DNA of 64,000 nt from Dryomyza anilis (lineage: Eukaryota; Arthropoda; Insecta; Diptera; Dryomyzidae), in NCBI GenBank assembly GCA_951804985.1, contig OX638130.1:39508751-39572750 (forward strand), read 5' to 3'. Position numbers and translations under genes: made by a program. Shown here in pieces: positions 12,731 to 24,854 of the stretch. The notes under the pieces were generated by a model that was not told the DNA's origin, did not search any database, and saw nothing but the letters and a program-made list of their open reading frames with translations. Numbering within the stretch: position 1 is the stretch's first letter; each line of letters opens with the position of its first letter.

Positions 12731-13376
12731 TTCATTGTCATTTTACCATGAGGTGGGAGTGATGGTTGGATGCCCTGTTCTATTGAAAATTGTTCTTGCA
12801 GCACTACAAATGGTAGCTACGACTGCGACACTAACACACAAAAAAAAAAAACAAAAACACAAGCGGTTGGAGGTCTAGTTGTCGTCACAAAAGCAAATTC
12901 CAGCTAATTTTAAAAAATATATTTTGTTTATCAAAAATTTTGAAGTTTATTTTCTGTCAATTTTTGTCAGCAACATTCAGCAATTTTCGCCGTATTCGTT
13001 TTAGTCAGTTCACATTTTCAATGAGTTGAGCTGGTTCAAATGTTGTTTTTGTTTGCATATAAAATTTGTTCCAGCTCAAATTTAAATTATGAAAAAAAAA
13101 AAACGCAGCTATTATTAATATTTCTGTCGAAATACTCTGCATTTAAAAAAATGTCTTTGAAAAGCTGTTATCATATGGTAACTGTAGTGGCATTATCAAC
13201 TTTATTAATTTTTACTTATGATTTAAAAATATTTTTGTACACAGTTATCAAATTTTTAAATATCGAAAAACTTTGTAAATTTTCATTAGATATAAAATGT
13301 TGTTCAACTGAAAACATATAAAATATTAACCATTAAATCCTGACCTTTTTTTTGAGCTGAAAAAATGTATGTTATA

Positions 13377-14648
13377 AGGAGTGCGTCATTAGAAATGTGT
13401 GCATCGAAAAATAAAAATATCTCAGTAACCACTTTGTCAATTTTCAAAAAGTTAACATTTTATTAAAGTAAATTTTATTCATAGTAATTATAAAAAAAAA
13501 TACAAAAAAATAATTAATCAATGATAAAATTATTAACTTTTTCTGCAACTCCTATCATCATCAGTCTCTTTCTCGATCCTTTGGCTTGCAGCACACCATT
13601 GACGCCGAAAATTTACAACGTCCTTAGATACCCGTTTGGTGGTCTTCCATTCCCTTTTTACCATAGCCCAATATCTCTCGATTGGCCGGAGCTCTGGGCA
13701 ATTCGGTGGGTTCGCTTCTCTAGGGACAAACACTATATTATTTTTCTGGTACCAATCCAAGACAGCTTTACTGTAGTGACACGAAGCAAGATCAGGCCAA
13801 AAAAAGGTAGACACTTCATGTTGTCTTAAAAATGGTAGAAGTCCCTTCTGTAAGCACTCCTTCAAATATATTTCCGTGTTAATTGTCCCAGTGATCACGA
13901 AAATTTTGCTTCGTTTGCCACAACTACAAATTGCTTGCCACAACTACAAATTGCTTGCCACACGAGAAATTTTCTTGGAAACTTTGCTCTTCTTTGGGTC
14001 TTAAATTTATCCGGGACATTTCCTCTAGCATCGGCAACATAAAATTCTTGGCCAGGAAGCTGAGAAAAGTCGGAAAGAACGTATGTTTCGTTATCCATAA
14101 TGCAACATTCGTACTTTTTCACAAAATTGTTTTTAAGCTTTTTAGCACGCTTTTTTGCCTCAACATTTTTTGCTGCATTCTGATCTGGGACTTTTTGAAC
14201 TTTATATGTCTTCAGACCAGCTTCGCTCTCCGTACAAAAGACTCAAAACATCCAACTTTGAGAGCTACATTTCGTCCTGAGAGATTCGGATTTTTCTTCA
14301 GCACGGTAACCACCGTCTTCGCTTTGTTTCGGTCACCAGAACCTTTCTTTTTGCCTGTTCCTGGCTTCCTATCATAGCTAAGGTCCGCCTTGAACTTTTG
14401 AAGTACTTTTGATACAGTGTTCCGGTGAGCTTTTACAATTTTTGCAATCCTTTTATATGTAAAGTGAGGATTATTTAAGAAATGTTTTATAATTTCCTCA
14501 CGCACTTTTTGTTCATCGCCCATTTTTTCGCTGAATAACAAACCAATTTTGCAAAAAACATAACTTGACTAAAAAATTTTGTTTTGAATTCCAATGAAAA
14601 AAGTTACAGTAGAAAAAAGCGTGCACAAGTTTCTAATGACGCACTCCT
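13377..14648 (-). mobile_element. Tc1/mariner-superfamily transposon (DD37E), full length but decayed
   Basis: The terminal inverted repeats AGGAGTGCGTCATTAGAAA are intact at both ends and flanked by TA at 13375-13376 and 14649-14650. The total of 1,272 bp is a normal size for this superfamily. The single transposase gene on the minus strand is broken (see next entry). Confidence 0.92.
13533..14541 (-). pseudogene. DD37E transposase pseudogene
   Basis: The N-terminal part (14541 downward) contains a helix-turn-helix region (TYKRIAKIVKAHRNTVSKVL). The catalytic core shows IMDNETY (first Asp), FFWPDLASCHYS (second Asp) and PELRPIERYW (Glu). I count 37 residues between the second Asp and the Glu, hence DD37E. 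Two breaks are visible: a frame loss near 14215, and a 20-bp tandem duplication of GTGGCAAGCAATTTGTAGTT at about 13919-13962 that shifts frame inside VWQAICSCGK. The enzyme would cut and paste the element at TA sites if whole; this copy cannot encode it. Confidence 0.9.
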
Positions 14649-14759
14649 TATATGATGATTCAGTAGAGTGGTCATCACCTTTGTCCCCACCCGTGAAGAT
14701 GTTGATCCCCAAATTCATACGAAGCACAAAACATCGCCGTTGATGCAGATGTTTGTCGA

Positions 14760-16011
14760 TCTGATCGAATTGCCGAAAGAGCTCAACGTTCGATTAGATA
14801 TTTATTAGCGCTAACCGTCAAGAATGAAATGCTTATACACCAAATGGATGCAGTGAGTGCATATTTGAATGGTACGTTGAAAAAGACAGTATACATGCAA
14901 CAACTCGAAATGTTTGATGATGGATCAGAGAATGTTTGTAAACTTGAAAAATACATTTACGGCCTAAAACAGTCTGGTCGGGTTTGGTATGAAACCATCA
15001 ACCGTGAACTACTTCAAATGGGACTTGTAAGAGGCGATGTTGATAAATGTATATATCATAAAGTTGCTAATGGACATATGTTGTACGTGGCCATATACGT
15101 TGACGATGTTTTGATATTCTCCAACAATATAAATTTGATAAAATCACTGAAGGAGAGGTGTCATCAGTTCTAGGCATGAACATAACTCGAGGTAAAAATT
15201 CGATTAAAATAGATCAGTCACTGTACATATCGGACGTTTTGTTGCGTTTCGGAATGAACGATTGTAATCCGACGACGACACCCCTCGACTGCAACCAAAA
15301 ATTATCAACAAACATGGCTCCCAGAAATGATGAAGATAAGCAACAGATGTCGAAAATTCCGTATATGCAGGCGATAGGGTGTTTACTATTTGCTGCACAA
15401 ATTTCTCGCCCTGACATATGTTATGCTCTAAATTTGCTTAGGCGAATTGGGTTGAATCCTGGTAAACCCCATTGGGATGCAGTGAAAAGGATTATGAGGT
15501 ACTTGAAAGGAACAATTGATAAGGGCATCATGTATAGAAAGCAGACGAATGACGATATGAAGGGCTACTGCGACGCTCATTGGGCTGGAAACATAGATGA
15601 TCGCCAATCTACACAGGGTATGTTTTTATGTTTCAATCTGCAGCCATATCATGGACTACTAAAAAGCAAATGACCGTGGCATTGTCTCCGACGGAAGCCG
15701 AATTCATGTCTGTTACAATCCAAGAATCAGCGTGGTTAAAACGTCTAGAAGCTGAACTAAATCCTGAAAGAAACAAAACTATGATTCTATTTTGTGACAA
15801 CAAAGGCGCCATACAAGTGGCTCTGAACAACAATTATTCCACAAAGACTAAACCCGTGGATATCAAATCCAAATTTATCCCTCAGAAAATTGATGATAAA
15901 GAAGTCGTTTTGAAGTATCTATGCACAACTGAAATGGTCGCCGACGTTATTCCGAAAGCTGTTACTCCGCAGAAGATGGAATACTTCAGAGAAAAGTTTG
16001 GTCTCAACTGA
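14760..16011 (+). pseudogene. Ty1/copia retrotransposon pol fragment (reverse transcriptase and RNase H)
   Basis: Copia-type RT motifs are clear: QMDAVSAYLNG, KLEKYIYGLKQSGRVWYE and the catalytic YVDD at about 15100. RNase H follows with GYCDAHWAGNIDDRQST, LSPTEAEFMSV and FCDNKGAIQVALN. The frame is broken at about 15155, where roughly ten codons before LGMNI are missing, and again near 15630. Gag, protease and integrase are absent, so this is a 5'-deleted copy. It follows immediately after the Tc1/mariner element. Confidence 0.92.
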
Positions 16012-16164
16012 ATTATCGTATCAATCAATTAATTGTTAATTTGCTTATTTTTGAAATGAACTGAAATGTAAATTTGTATTTTAATCTCACTTTATTTTTT
16101 ATTTTTAAAAGGTGTATGAAAAATGTTTGGATATTAAGATTTGAAATGTATCATTCAAGGAGAG

Positions 16165-16326
16165 TGTTGAGAAATCAATGAAAAGTAGTATACATCCCTA
16201 TATTTCTCCTGCACTTTGTGTAGTACAAAACTCTTTACTAAATGCATTAACTAGCAACTCTGTTATATATTTGAAATGTTACATGCAGTATATTATTTTA
16301 GTCTAATAAATGACTTTGAACCAACA
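16165..16326 (+). mobile_element. Possible copia 3' LTR
   Basis: After the copia stop codon a purine run (AAGGAGAG) is followed by TGTTGAGAAATC. The segment ends CCAACA and contains AATAAA near its end. The placement fits a polypurine tract and a short 3' LTR, but there is no second LTR to compare. Confidence 0.45.
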
Positions 16327-16334
16327 CTTTTGAC

Positions 16335-16715
16335 ACATTTCACCACGAATCGCATTTATCACTAGCAGTTGATGCATCGAACATTGCTGTTTATGCAGTT
16401 TTACAACAGTCCACTAATGATTTTAGGGACCCCTCTTGCTTATTTTTCTAAAAAAAAATCACATCTATAGAAACTAAGTAATCTACCTTATAAAGAGAAT
16501 TACTAGGAATTTATCGTGCCGACAAACACACAGAAATTTCACTATATACACGGACCATAAACCTTTAACTTTCGTTAAAAACAAACAGATCACCCAGGCA
16601 AACACGACACTTAGAGTACATTCCTCAGTTCACAAATGCCATTCAATACATTTCAGGAAAGCAAAATCTGGTTGCTGACACCCTCTCAAGAATTCCAATG
16701 TCGATGCGATTGGCA
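16335..16715 (+). pseudogene. Degenerate Ty3/gypsy RNase H fragment
   Basis: Across several frames one can read VDASNIAVYAVLQQS, PLAYFSK, ELLGIY-like LLGIYRA, TDHKPLTF-like sequence, and AIQYISGKQNLVADTLSRIP, the standard order of a gypsy RNase H. Many frameshifts and stops show it is old. The matching integrase tail lies at 17800-18110, with an unrelated insertion between. Confidence 0.8.
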
Positions 16716-16902
16716 CACAAGACATACACATTATTACACTATACAAATATACTTAATAATTAACAAAATTCTAAATGCAATCTCAAAGAAATTTTGATTC
16801 CAGTTTTAAATATTAAAATCTGGTGTGGCATTTCAAGTCATTCTGCTAGACCCTACGTTCCAAATTCAATGAGAAAATCAATCACTCATAAAATACACAC
16901 AT

Positions 16903-17790
16903 TAGCTGTGTTCCCGTGGCAGTTAAACCAGATCTATTTCACTGGAACACCAGCAGTTCTATTTTGACAAACTTGGCAACACTTTTGCTCACAACTTGCC
17001 TTTCTGCCATTTTCATGACACCTCGACAAATATTATTTGAAAGAAGCTTTATTCTGAAAGTTAGTCTATCTGCCTTACAGATAAATTTTAACATAACCGA
17101 AAATTGTGAAAACGGCCCTTAAAGTACTTCATCCATAGACGACACTTCAACCATTAAAGACAGGGTATATGAAAACAAAACAGTTCTCGAATTTTTACGC
17201 CCTACTATATAACGGTCTTAGCCAGAAACATGTCGATTTATCTGTTAAAGGAATGTCCTCTTAAATCATAGTTGTCTTAATGCTTTAAGAGGGCGTTCCT
17301 TCGTATTCGATTATTAAAGAGTCACAAGAGTCCGATCGGAGAATTATAAAATCTTACTACATTTTTATTAGGAAGAACGTGGTCATTTTATTGTTTGTTT
17401 GGGAATTGGCAACTGCAGTTCAGTCCGAATTTGGAATTTTAAATATAAATTGGTTAAATGTAGTTGCAGAGCTATTGCATGCAAATTTGCAGAAGTTGTT
17501 TAAGCAGCTACTTCCAGTTTTTTATAACAGACCACGCTTTTTAATACAAAGTGAGCGCGGTTTTACTTTATAATGCGCGACGCTATCGCCCTAATCATCT
17601 TCAATTAAAACAAAAACGCTAAATCGCCCGGCAATATGACAATTTATTTTATCAAATATTTAAATAATTTAGATTATGTCCAATAAGCTAACGTTGCCAA
17701 CTATTTTATTCAGAGAAAACTTGGCAGCATTTGATTGAACTGGATAGAACCAGCTTTTGATCTGGTTCTGTAGATCTGTAGAATGTAGAT
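16903..17790. mobile_element. Inserted repeat splitting the gypsy fragment; family shared with 18727-21207
   Basis: It begins TTAGCTGTGTTCCCGTGGCAG. 16903-17600 is similar to the reverse complement of 20740-21207, including GACCACGCTTTTTAATA and ACTTGGCA blocks. It separates the RNase H and integrase parts of the older gypsy copy. The right terminus is not clear. Confidence 0.55.
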
Positions 17791-17799
17791 TCTGTAGAT

Positions 17800-18110
17800 C
17801 AGGGCACACAATTCACTTCCAAATTATTTTGTGAATTAACTAGTTCACTTCGTGCACACAAGATACACACCTCCATATAACATCCGTAAGAGAATGGGAT
17901 GATTGAACAAAAGTTACGTACCAAAATCACTTAGTAATTGTGAATACGTGTTCGTCAAGGTTATCGTACATCAGGCTTGCAACCACCATTTGAAGGTCCA
18001 TTCAAAATTATTTCACAAAATTCAATATGGAAACACAATAATATCTGTCTCCATTGATCATCTTAAACCTGCACACAAAATCAATACACCCTCACCCACT
18101 TCTACAAATA
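17800..18110 (+). pseudogene. Degenerate Ty3/gypsy integrase C-terminal fragment
   Basis: GTQFTSKLF at the start matches the integrase core around its second catalytic Asp. Further on, CEYVFVKV and VSIDHLKPAH match the C-terminal region, where gypsy integrases show YVFVR and VSIDRLKPA. Stops and frameshifts interrupt it. It is probably the same old insertion as 16335-16715. Confidence 0.75.
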
Positions 18111-18159
18111 TTTCAAAGAAAAAAAGAAAACTTTTAATATTAATTAATACATACATGAA

Positions 18160-18690
18160 TATTTGTATACCCTACACTAAGAGTGAAAGGGTATATTCAC
18201 TTTGGTACGCCGTTTGTAACACCCAGAAGGAAGCATCTCCGGTACGGAAAAGTATATATATTCTTGATCAGCATGACCTCCTGAGTCGATTTAGCGATGT
18301 CCGTCTTGGCGAGATCGGTCCATTGTGACCTATGATCCGACCAAGATCAATTTTTATGTATACGTGCTTAGGTAAACTTTTTTGGTCAAATATATTGACA
18401 TCATGCTCAAATACATGATAATAATGTTTTCCGGCGAAAAGACTGCGAAATTCGGTTCACCTACCCATTTGTAAATATGGGTATCAAATGAATGAAAATT
18501 CTTCAGCGATTGAATGTTTGTAGTTATTTTCAGGATTCGTATACCCTGGTGACCTATATATCACTTTGAATGGTAACCACACATATGTGTAGGGTATTTA
18601 TGGTCGACCGACTATAATTTTGATAATCCTAACTATCATAATTACACCTACTTTAAAATTTCCCATGTGATCTAACCTTCGCAACTGGTT
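18160..18690 (+). repeat. Dispersed repeat with 'ACCCTACACTAAGAG' start, copy 1
   Basis: This contains GGTACGCCGTTTGTAACACC, ATTCTTGATCAGCATGA and CTGAGTCGATTTAGC, phrases common in fly interspersed repeats. The inverse copy lies at 31590-31970 plus 34960-35055, where it is split by a later insertion. It is noncoding. Confidence 0.75.
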
Positions 18691-18726
18691 TTATTTTGAT
18701 GCGATGTTACAAACGTTAATTATGTT

Positions 18727-21207
18727 TATATTAGCTGTGTTTCCGTGGAGTGTGATCTAGAGCCACAGCTCTATTTTCTATACAAAACATAAAATTATTT
18801 TTGTTTTAAATGAATAATTTGTTTAATTTGGAAGATTGCAGCGCGTGTTCACAATTAAGTGTCCTTTTGCACGTTTTGTTTTGAAGTGCGTGGTTATTTT
18901 TGTTGCGGCTAGTAAAGTGCAGTTCAAACGGATTCTAAAGTGAAGATGTATTTTCCATCTTAAGCTCACATGTAATGTTTGGAGTTGCATAAATATATGT
19001 ACATCTGTGTGCAAAAAAATAGTAGTTGCCACCTTTAAATTAGGCTATCGCATTTTTGGTCGCATTGCGACATATAAACAACAATGTATAATTCGCCTAT
19101 ATTTTTAACACATTTTCAAAAATTACCCTCACTTTTGTATGCGAGTCTTGAATGTGTTTTGTATGCGAGTCTTGAATGTCGAAATATTTTTATGTAGCTA
19201 CTGAATTGAAAGTTTGCTTTTGTATTAGTGAGATTAATTTGAACAAATTTGTAAAATATTTAATATATTTTGTTATATTTTGATTGAATATAGGACCCAC
19301 ATAACCACGTTCTAGTAAACCCTAAATAATGCTTTAAATTGTATCATGTAAAGAATAATACTTTTGAAAGTATTCAAAATTTTTATGGATATCGTTTATT
19401 GCTTAACTAAGATAGAAATAATACAAAGATTGTGCAAAAAAACATGAAAATTCTGCGTAAAATGAAAAAATATATCAAAAATTCACTTGTTTGAAGTTGA
19501 CATATGATTTGAGTGAACATTTCAATGGCAGGCATCAAAGTAAATAAAAATATTAGTATGCAGATCGATAGATTAACCATTAAAGAACAATTCATAGAAT
19601 TACTTTTTTCTGGTAGAAAATCACAAATAAATTTTTAGACGTAGCAAAATATTACAACAAATCATAAATTTCCTCATGACAATCTCACTTGACCATTAGT
19701 GTAATTTAGTATTATATAATAGCACATATATTCATGTACTAATACAAAAGCAAACTTTCAATTCAGTAACTACATAAAAATACTTCATATTTGTAACATA
19801 TTCGCTAGCACTACTATTATTTTGCACAGACACATTCAAGACTCGCATACAAAAGTGAGAGTAATTTTTGAAAATATGTTAAAAATATGGGAGAATTATA
19901 CGTCATTTTAATCACCAATTTCCAATATATCGTCGTTGTAGAACTAAAAATCACCAACTACATTTTCAAAATGCCAATTATTCATTTACAAAATTTTTTA
20001 TATATCTTTCAATTTCTGATAGATGAGCTCAATATTTGTACCAAATGTTAGGAAAATGCGAATCTATCAATTTATATTTTAGCTTTATAAAATATAAGAA
20101 TAACTTTTTGTAATAATTACCAACAAATTTGAAATTTGAGATTTTCATAAAAATGTAGTTGGTGACATTTAGGTTTATAACGACGATATGTAAATAATAA
20201 AAATACATTGTTGTTCTTATGCCACATCGCGACTAAAAATGCGATAGCCTAATTTAACGGTGGCCACTACTATTTGTTTGCACACAGGTGTACACATGCA
20301 GAACTGGTATCGCGATTCGAAGGTCAATGCTATACGAAGGACAAAGCGACACGAAGGTAAAATCACACAATCTAACGTTAGGTAGACGAGGTTGTTACTT
20401 TGTGTGTTTTAATGCGAAGGTTCCAAATTTGAAAACGAAAGTTACACTACTAAAGTACTATTTATTAGAATGTGAGTAATATCACTTTCGAATCGCATTA
20501 CAGAGTAACCCCCCTGCTTTTAGCAGTCACAAACAAAAAATATTCATATCCTTTCAAATCAAAATTAAGTGAAGTCCATTATTGGTCAGGTTCTAATGCT
20601 ACACGATTCCGCAATTTAGCTCATATGCACTTTACACTTTGGAATTGGACACTCCGAAGTGACCATTTGTTTGAAATAAAAATATAAAATTTACTAATGT
20701 TGTGTGTCCAGTGACCCGATAATGTACAACATTCGCTAATTTTCTATTAAAAAGCGTGGTCATTCATATTTTGTTGTGCACGACGAAGTGTAGTTTTTTC
20801 ACTCTATATCTCGCATGCAAATGTCTAATAGCGATGCATTCATATTTCCGAAAGCAAATTGTATTGTATTTTGTAATAATCTATATTTGGGCTAAACTGC
20901 TGTTTACCGTGTAAGTACTTCAAAAACACACCGAAAAAAAACAAGCGAATGCGGAACTGTCGGATACCCGCTCCTACTTGATTGCAGTCGGATTTTGTGC
21001 ATGAAATAGTTGTTTGAAGCTATTATTTATATGTGTCCGGTAAAATGTAGTTCTGTCCAAATTTGAATTTTAATTTAATTTGTATGTCGATGTCACGGAA
21101 TTGTTAGAAAAGTCAAATGGGCAGCAATGCTGCCAAGTTGTTCAAATTAGAACAGTTTGCGTTCTCGTAAAACAGATATGGTTCAACTGCCACTGGAACA
21201 CAGTTAT
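18727..21207. mobile_element. Inverted-repeat DNA element (TAGCTGTGTTCC ends)
   Basis: The left end TAGCTGTGTTTCCGTGG and the reverse complement of the right end, TAACTGTGTTCCAGTGG, form an imperfect TIR. No transposase was found. The Tc1/mariner-type element 19002-20290 is nested inside. The target duplication is not clear, so the exact ends are approximate. Confidence 0.6.
19002..20290. mobile_element. Tc1/mariner-type foldback MITE, both ends present
   Basis: The left end CATCTGTGTGCAAAAAAATA and right-end complement CACCTGTGTGCAAACAAATA are flanked by TA at 19000-19001 and 20291-20292. The inverse of 11880-12040 (TACTAATACAAAAGCAAAC, GCTAGCACTACTATTATTTT) appears at 19736-19920, so much of the element folds back on itself. 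It is 1,289 bp and noncoding. Confidence 0.8.
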
Positions 21208-22149
21208 TGTATTATCTTTTCTGTTATTTGAAAGTTGAAATATTAAAAATAAAACTTTTTAAAATATTGATTTTTGATGATTGATTTTTTTATTGTACAG
21301 CATGCACATGTAATATCCGTTATATAAATACTATTTTGTGACCCTTTTCGGAATCTTTTTTTGATATAAAATTAATCTTCTTAGATTCAAATACAAGATC
21401 ATTTTTAGTTTACTTTTAGGCTCATTTGCTAAATTGTGTTAAGGCTCCGATACAAGACTCATAAAATAGAGTTCTACCTATGCTCAGGTCTGAATGACGC
21501 ATTTTCATCAGAAAATATATATTTTTAGAAGTTTTTCTGAATGAAACTTGAGCGCTCAGTCAAAAATTTGTGAAAACAAAATTTGTTTTAACTGAAAAAA
21601 TATAAAATATTAAAATTAATTTTCTAAAAAAAAATAAGTATTTGCATTTATTACAAGGATTGAAACCGTAACCGAAACCGATATCCGTTTAAAACCGAAA
21701 CAATAACAGAAACCGTTATACGAAAATCAGAAATAAACCGATATCAAAAACCGATATAAACGGTTTCGGTTTTATACCGGTTTAAAACGATTTTTAAAAA
21801 AGCATAAAAAGAAGCAGAAAAACATATTTTATTTTATATAGAAGATCTAAAGTAAAATGTCATTTAATAAAATTTTGAGTTCCCAAAATAAACATTTTTG
21901 GTTATACTAAAATTCACATGTTTTTTGAGAAACGATATTTCCAAAACAACGGTCTTTGGTTTGAAATTTTTTTTTGTATCATTAATCGAATTAACAACAA
22001 AACACCAGCAACCACTAGCACAATTTTTATGTTAAAAAATGATTCAAATTTTAATAATATTGGTTTTATTTTATTAGTAAAATTAGCTGGACCCGTGTAC
22101 AGCTGCGCCCGTGCTAAGTTTTTGTAATTGCAAAAATATATAGTTTATA

Positions 22150-22765
22150 AAGTGTTGTGTGTCCACGCCTCTTTTTCCCTTTTTAGTGCAAGCCTCGTCA
22201 CTATTTTTCCCGCCCACATTCTATTTTACTATTAAACATTTTAAAATGATATTTCGTTTCGATTTGTAAAACTCTGCTCTTAGTAAGTCAGAAGTTACCA
22301 TTTTTAGTTGTATGGGAATTGCCACGCCCCATTGTCCCATTCCGTCCACATTCTAAGTGACTATTACAATGTTTAATATAATCTTTTGTTTCGATTTTTA
22401 TAACTCTGCTCTTAGTAAGTAAAGAGTTATAGAAATTTTAAAGTTTTGGTTATATGAGAGATGCCACGCCCCGTTGTGCAATCCCACCCATATTCTACGT
22501 GACAATTGGAGTTTTAAATATGAACATTTGTTTTCATTATTATAACTCAACTCTTAACATGCCAGGAGTTATAGTAATTTTAAAGTTTTGGTTATATGGG
22601 AGGTGCCACGCCCTTAAATACAATCCGGCTCACATTCTACGTGACGATTGGAGTTTGTAATATAAACCTTAGTTTCGATTTATATAACTCTAATCTTAGT
22701 AAGTCAGAAGTTACAACATTTTTATAGTTTTAGTCATATGGAAAGGGACACGCCCTTTTGTCCAA
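22150..22765. repeat. Tandem array, about 145-bp unit, CCACGCCC type
   Basis: About four diverged units contain, in order, CCACGCCC, a CCCACATTCTACGTGAC-like block, TTTCGATTTATATAACTC and CTTAGTAAGTCAGAAGTTA. It is noncoding and sits within the hAT element. Confidence 0.8.
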
Positions 22766-23260
22766 TTCCGCCCACATTTGTAAAAAAGGTAAAAACCTTC
22801 AATATACCTCACTAAGCCAAATTTCATGACTGTGCTTGTCTTAATTACACCGATATTTTGAATTAAAAGTTCAATTTTGCCACGCCCATTTGTGTACCTT
22901 AGGAGGCGAATTTCAAAAATTCCCTTTGTAGTGCACACATACGTCAAGAGATGAACATCCTGCCCAAATTTCATAGTCCTAGGGTCAAATTTAGATATTT
23001 TGAGCTTGGAGTAAAGTGGGACAAGTTTTGAATAGTTCATTTGAATATTTTTTAAATTCTTTTAAAGGATCTATTTAATAGAATACCATTTATAAGTCTT
23101 TTAATTGATTTTTGAGTGATTATTTTAAAACAGCTCAATTTCGGACATAAAGAAAACAATGATAATGCAAGAAAAATTAAAAAAAAAGTTTCAAATTATT
23201 AATATATCAGTAACTATTTAAGGAAATACGAAAAATGAAGTGCAAATTCGACAAGTTTAA

Positions 23261-23417
23261 TACCCGTAACTTCAATGAATAGATATCTACAGGTGCTTAG
23301 TTATCTATCGTGTAAGCAAAATTTCGTAACTTCAACGCATAGTTAAGGAGTAAAAACATATCTGATATCTGTTCGGTACGAACACCAATAGATATCTATT
23401 CGTTGAAGTTACGGGCA
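23261..23417. mobile_element. Palindromic MITE with TAA target duplication
   Basis: The ends read ACCCGTAACTTCAA and TTGAAGTTACGGGCA, flanked by TAA at 23258-23260 and 23418-23420. A 3-bp TWA duplication fits the PIF/Harbinger superfamily. Related copies lie at 37086-37506. Confidence 0.75.
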
Positions 23418-23678
23418 TAAACATTTCAAGTATAACGCAGATATTTGTTTACATTAGTTCTTGTTCTTGCTTTTTTTGGAAGAACAATCTTGCGTATTCT
23501 GCGTATTTCGAGTAAGATTTATGTATGAAAATTATAATACTCAATGCTACGCAACTAGAGAACTAGATCGAGATTTTCTTGCAAGAACAAGATAAGAAAT
23601 GCAAGAACAAGAGCAAGTGCAAGACTAACACTGCAAGAAATGCAAGAAAAGCAAGACTTGCGTTTTTTTATCATTTTA

Positions 23679-24854
23679 GGGCCAGTTTTTCAGTGATAGT
23701 TGAACTTTGTTAGTGGTTTAAACTTCGTTTAAAATCAAAATCTTTTTTTTCAGTGAACTCCAACCGTAGGTTAAACTTAGTTTAAACGACCGATGCTGAT
23801 GGTTTACACTACGTTTAAACTTTCAAAGTTTTTGACATGAATTTTTTCACAACACTTTTCACTATTTTCAGTCGCTGCGATGTTTCACAAATTATTATTA
23901 TATTTTTGCACACTATGCATTAAAAAAATGTCTCACGTGCACTTTAGTTGCTCGATCTCTTGTTTAAATTTGAAAATACATTAGGGGTACACATTTCACC
24001 ACGTATGTGCGTATTTTTTAAAGTTATTGACATGTATAACCTATTATAAAATCTGAGTATTTGAACTTCGTTTGAATTGTCAAAAATTATTCAATAGCAA
24101 CAATGTGCAGATTTGAAAAATTAAAAATAGTGCTACATGAATTTTGTAGATTTAATGGACTTTGAGATGCACACCAAAATAGAAACGCATTTAAAATTGG
24201 CATGGGCATCTAGGTTCCAATTGTTGGTGTTTGACATAGCATTCATCATTCAGCAGCAGTTCACTAAAACATTTTTAACACGCCGCGAAACATAAATCTT
24301 TATGATGAGGATTGACTTAATTATAAATCACGCAAAATCACAAAGGTTCATTTTTGGTATACGAGTGACTTATTTACGTTGTATTCGTTGAGAAAATGTT
24401 GAATAAAAAAAATATAAAAAATATTCAGAACATTTTGTTTATAAAATAAAATGTCAAATAAAATTTTACGCAGATAGATACGAGAGCTACGAGACAATTT
24501 TATTGCGTTTGTTGCGTAGAATTGAGTATTATAATTTTCATACATAAATCTTACTCGAAATACGCAGAATACGCAAGATACGAGACTTACGCAAGTTGAA
24601 ATGTGTACCCCTATTAATTTTATTTTTCTGAAACAATTTTTTTTATTTATTTAATTTTGAATGACATTTATCAGAAGTCAAAATCCAGAGAATTATTTGT
24701 CATTTGCCTGTGGTGTCATATGTATTGTCTCGGTCTGTGTTCATTTTAAACTATCACTGAAAAACTGCTAACAAAATTAAACGACGTTTAATTAAAGAGA
24801 AGATTAATTAAACGGAGTTTAAACTACGATTAAACGAGCACTGAAAACTGGCCC
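23679..24854. mobile_element. PIF/Harbinger-like nonautonomous element
   Basis: The TIRs GGGCCAGTTTTTCAGTG (left) and GGGCCAGTTTTCAGTG (right complement) are flanked by TTA at 23676-23678 and 24855-24857. The 3-bp TWA duplication and GGGCC start are typical of PIF/Harbinger. GTTTAAAC/GTTTAA motifs repeat near both ends. There is no transposase ORF. A second inverted-repeat unit is nested within it. Confidence 0.75.
23983..24612. mobile_element. Nested inverted-repeat element (AGGGGTACACATTTCA ends)
   Basis: AGGGGTACACATTTCA at the left and its complement at the right bound about 630 bp inside the Harbinger-like element. A possible ATT flanks both sides, but this is too short to rely on. Its right portion (24510-24600) is the inverse of 23490-23580 outside the host element (TACGCAGAATACGCAA, CATACATAAATCTTACTCG). 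Confidence 0.55.
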
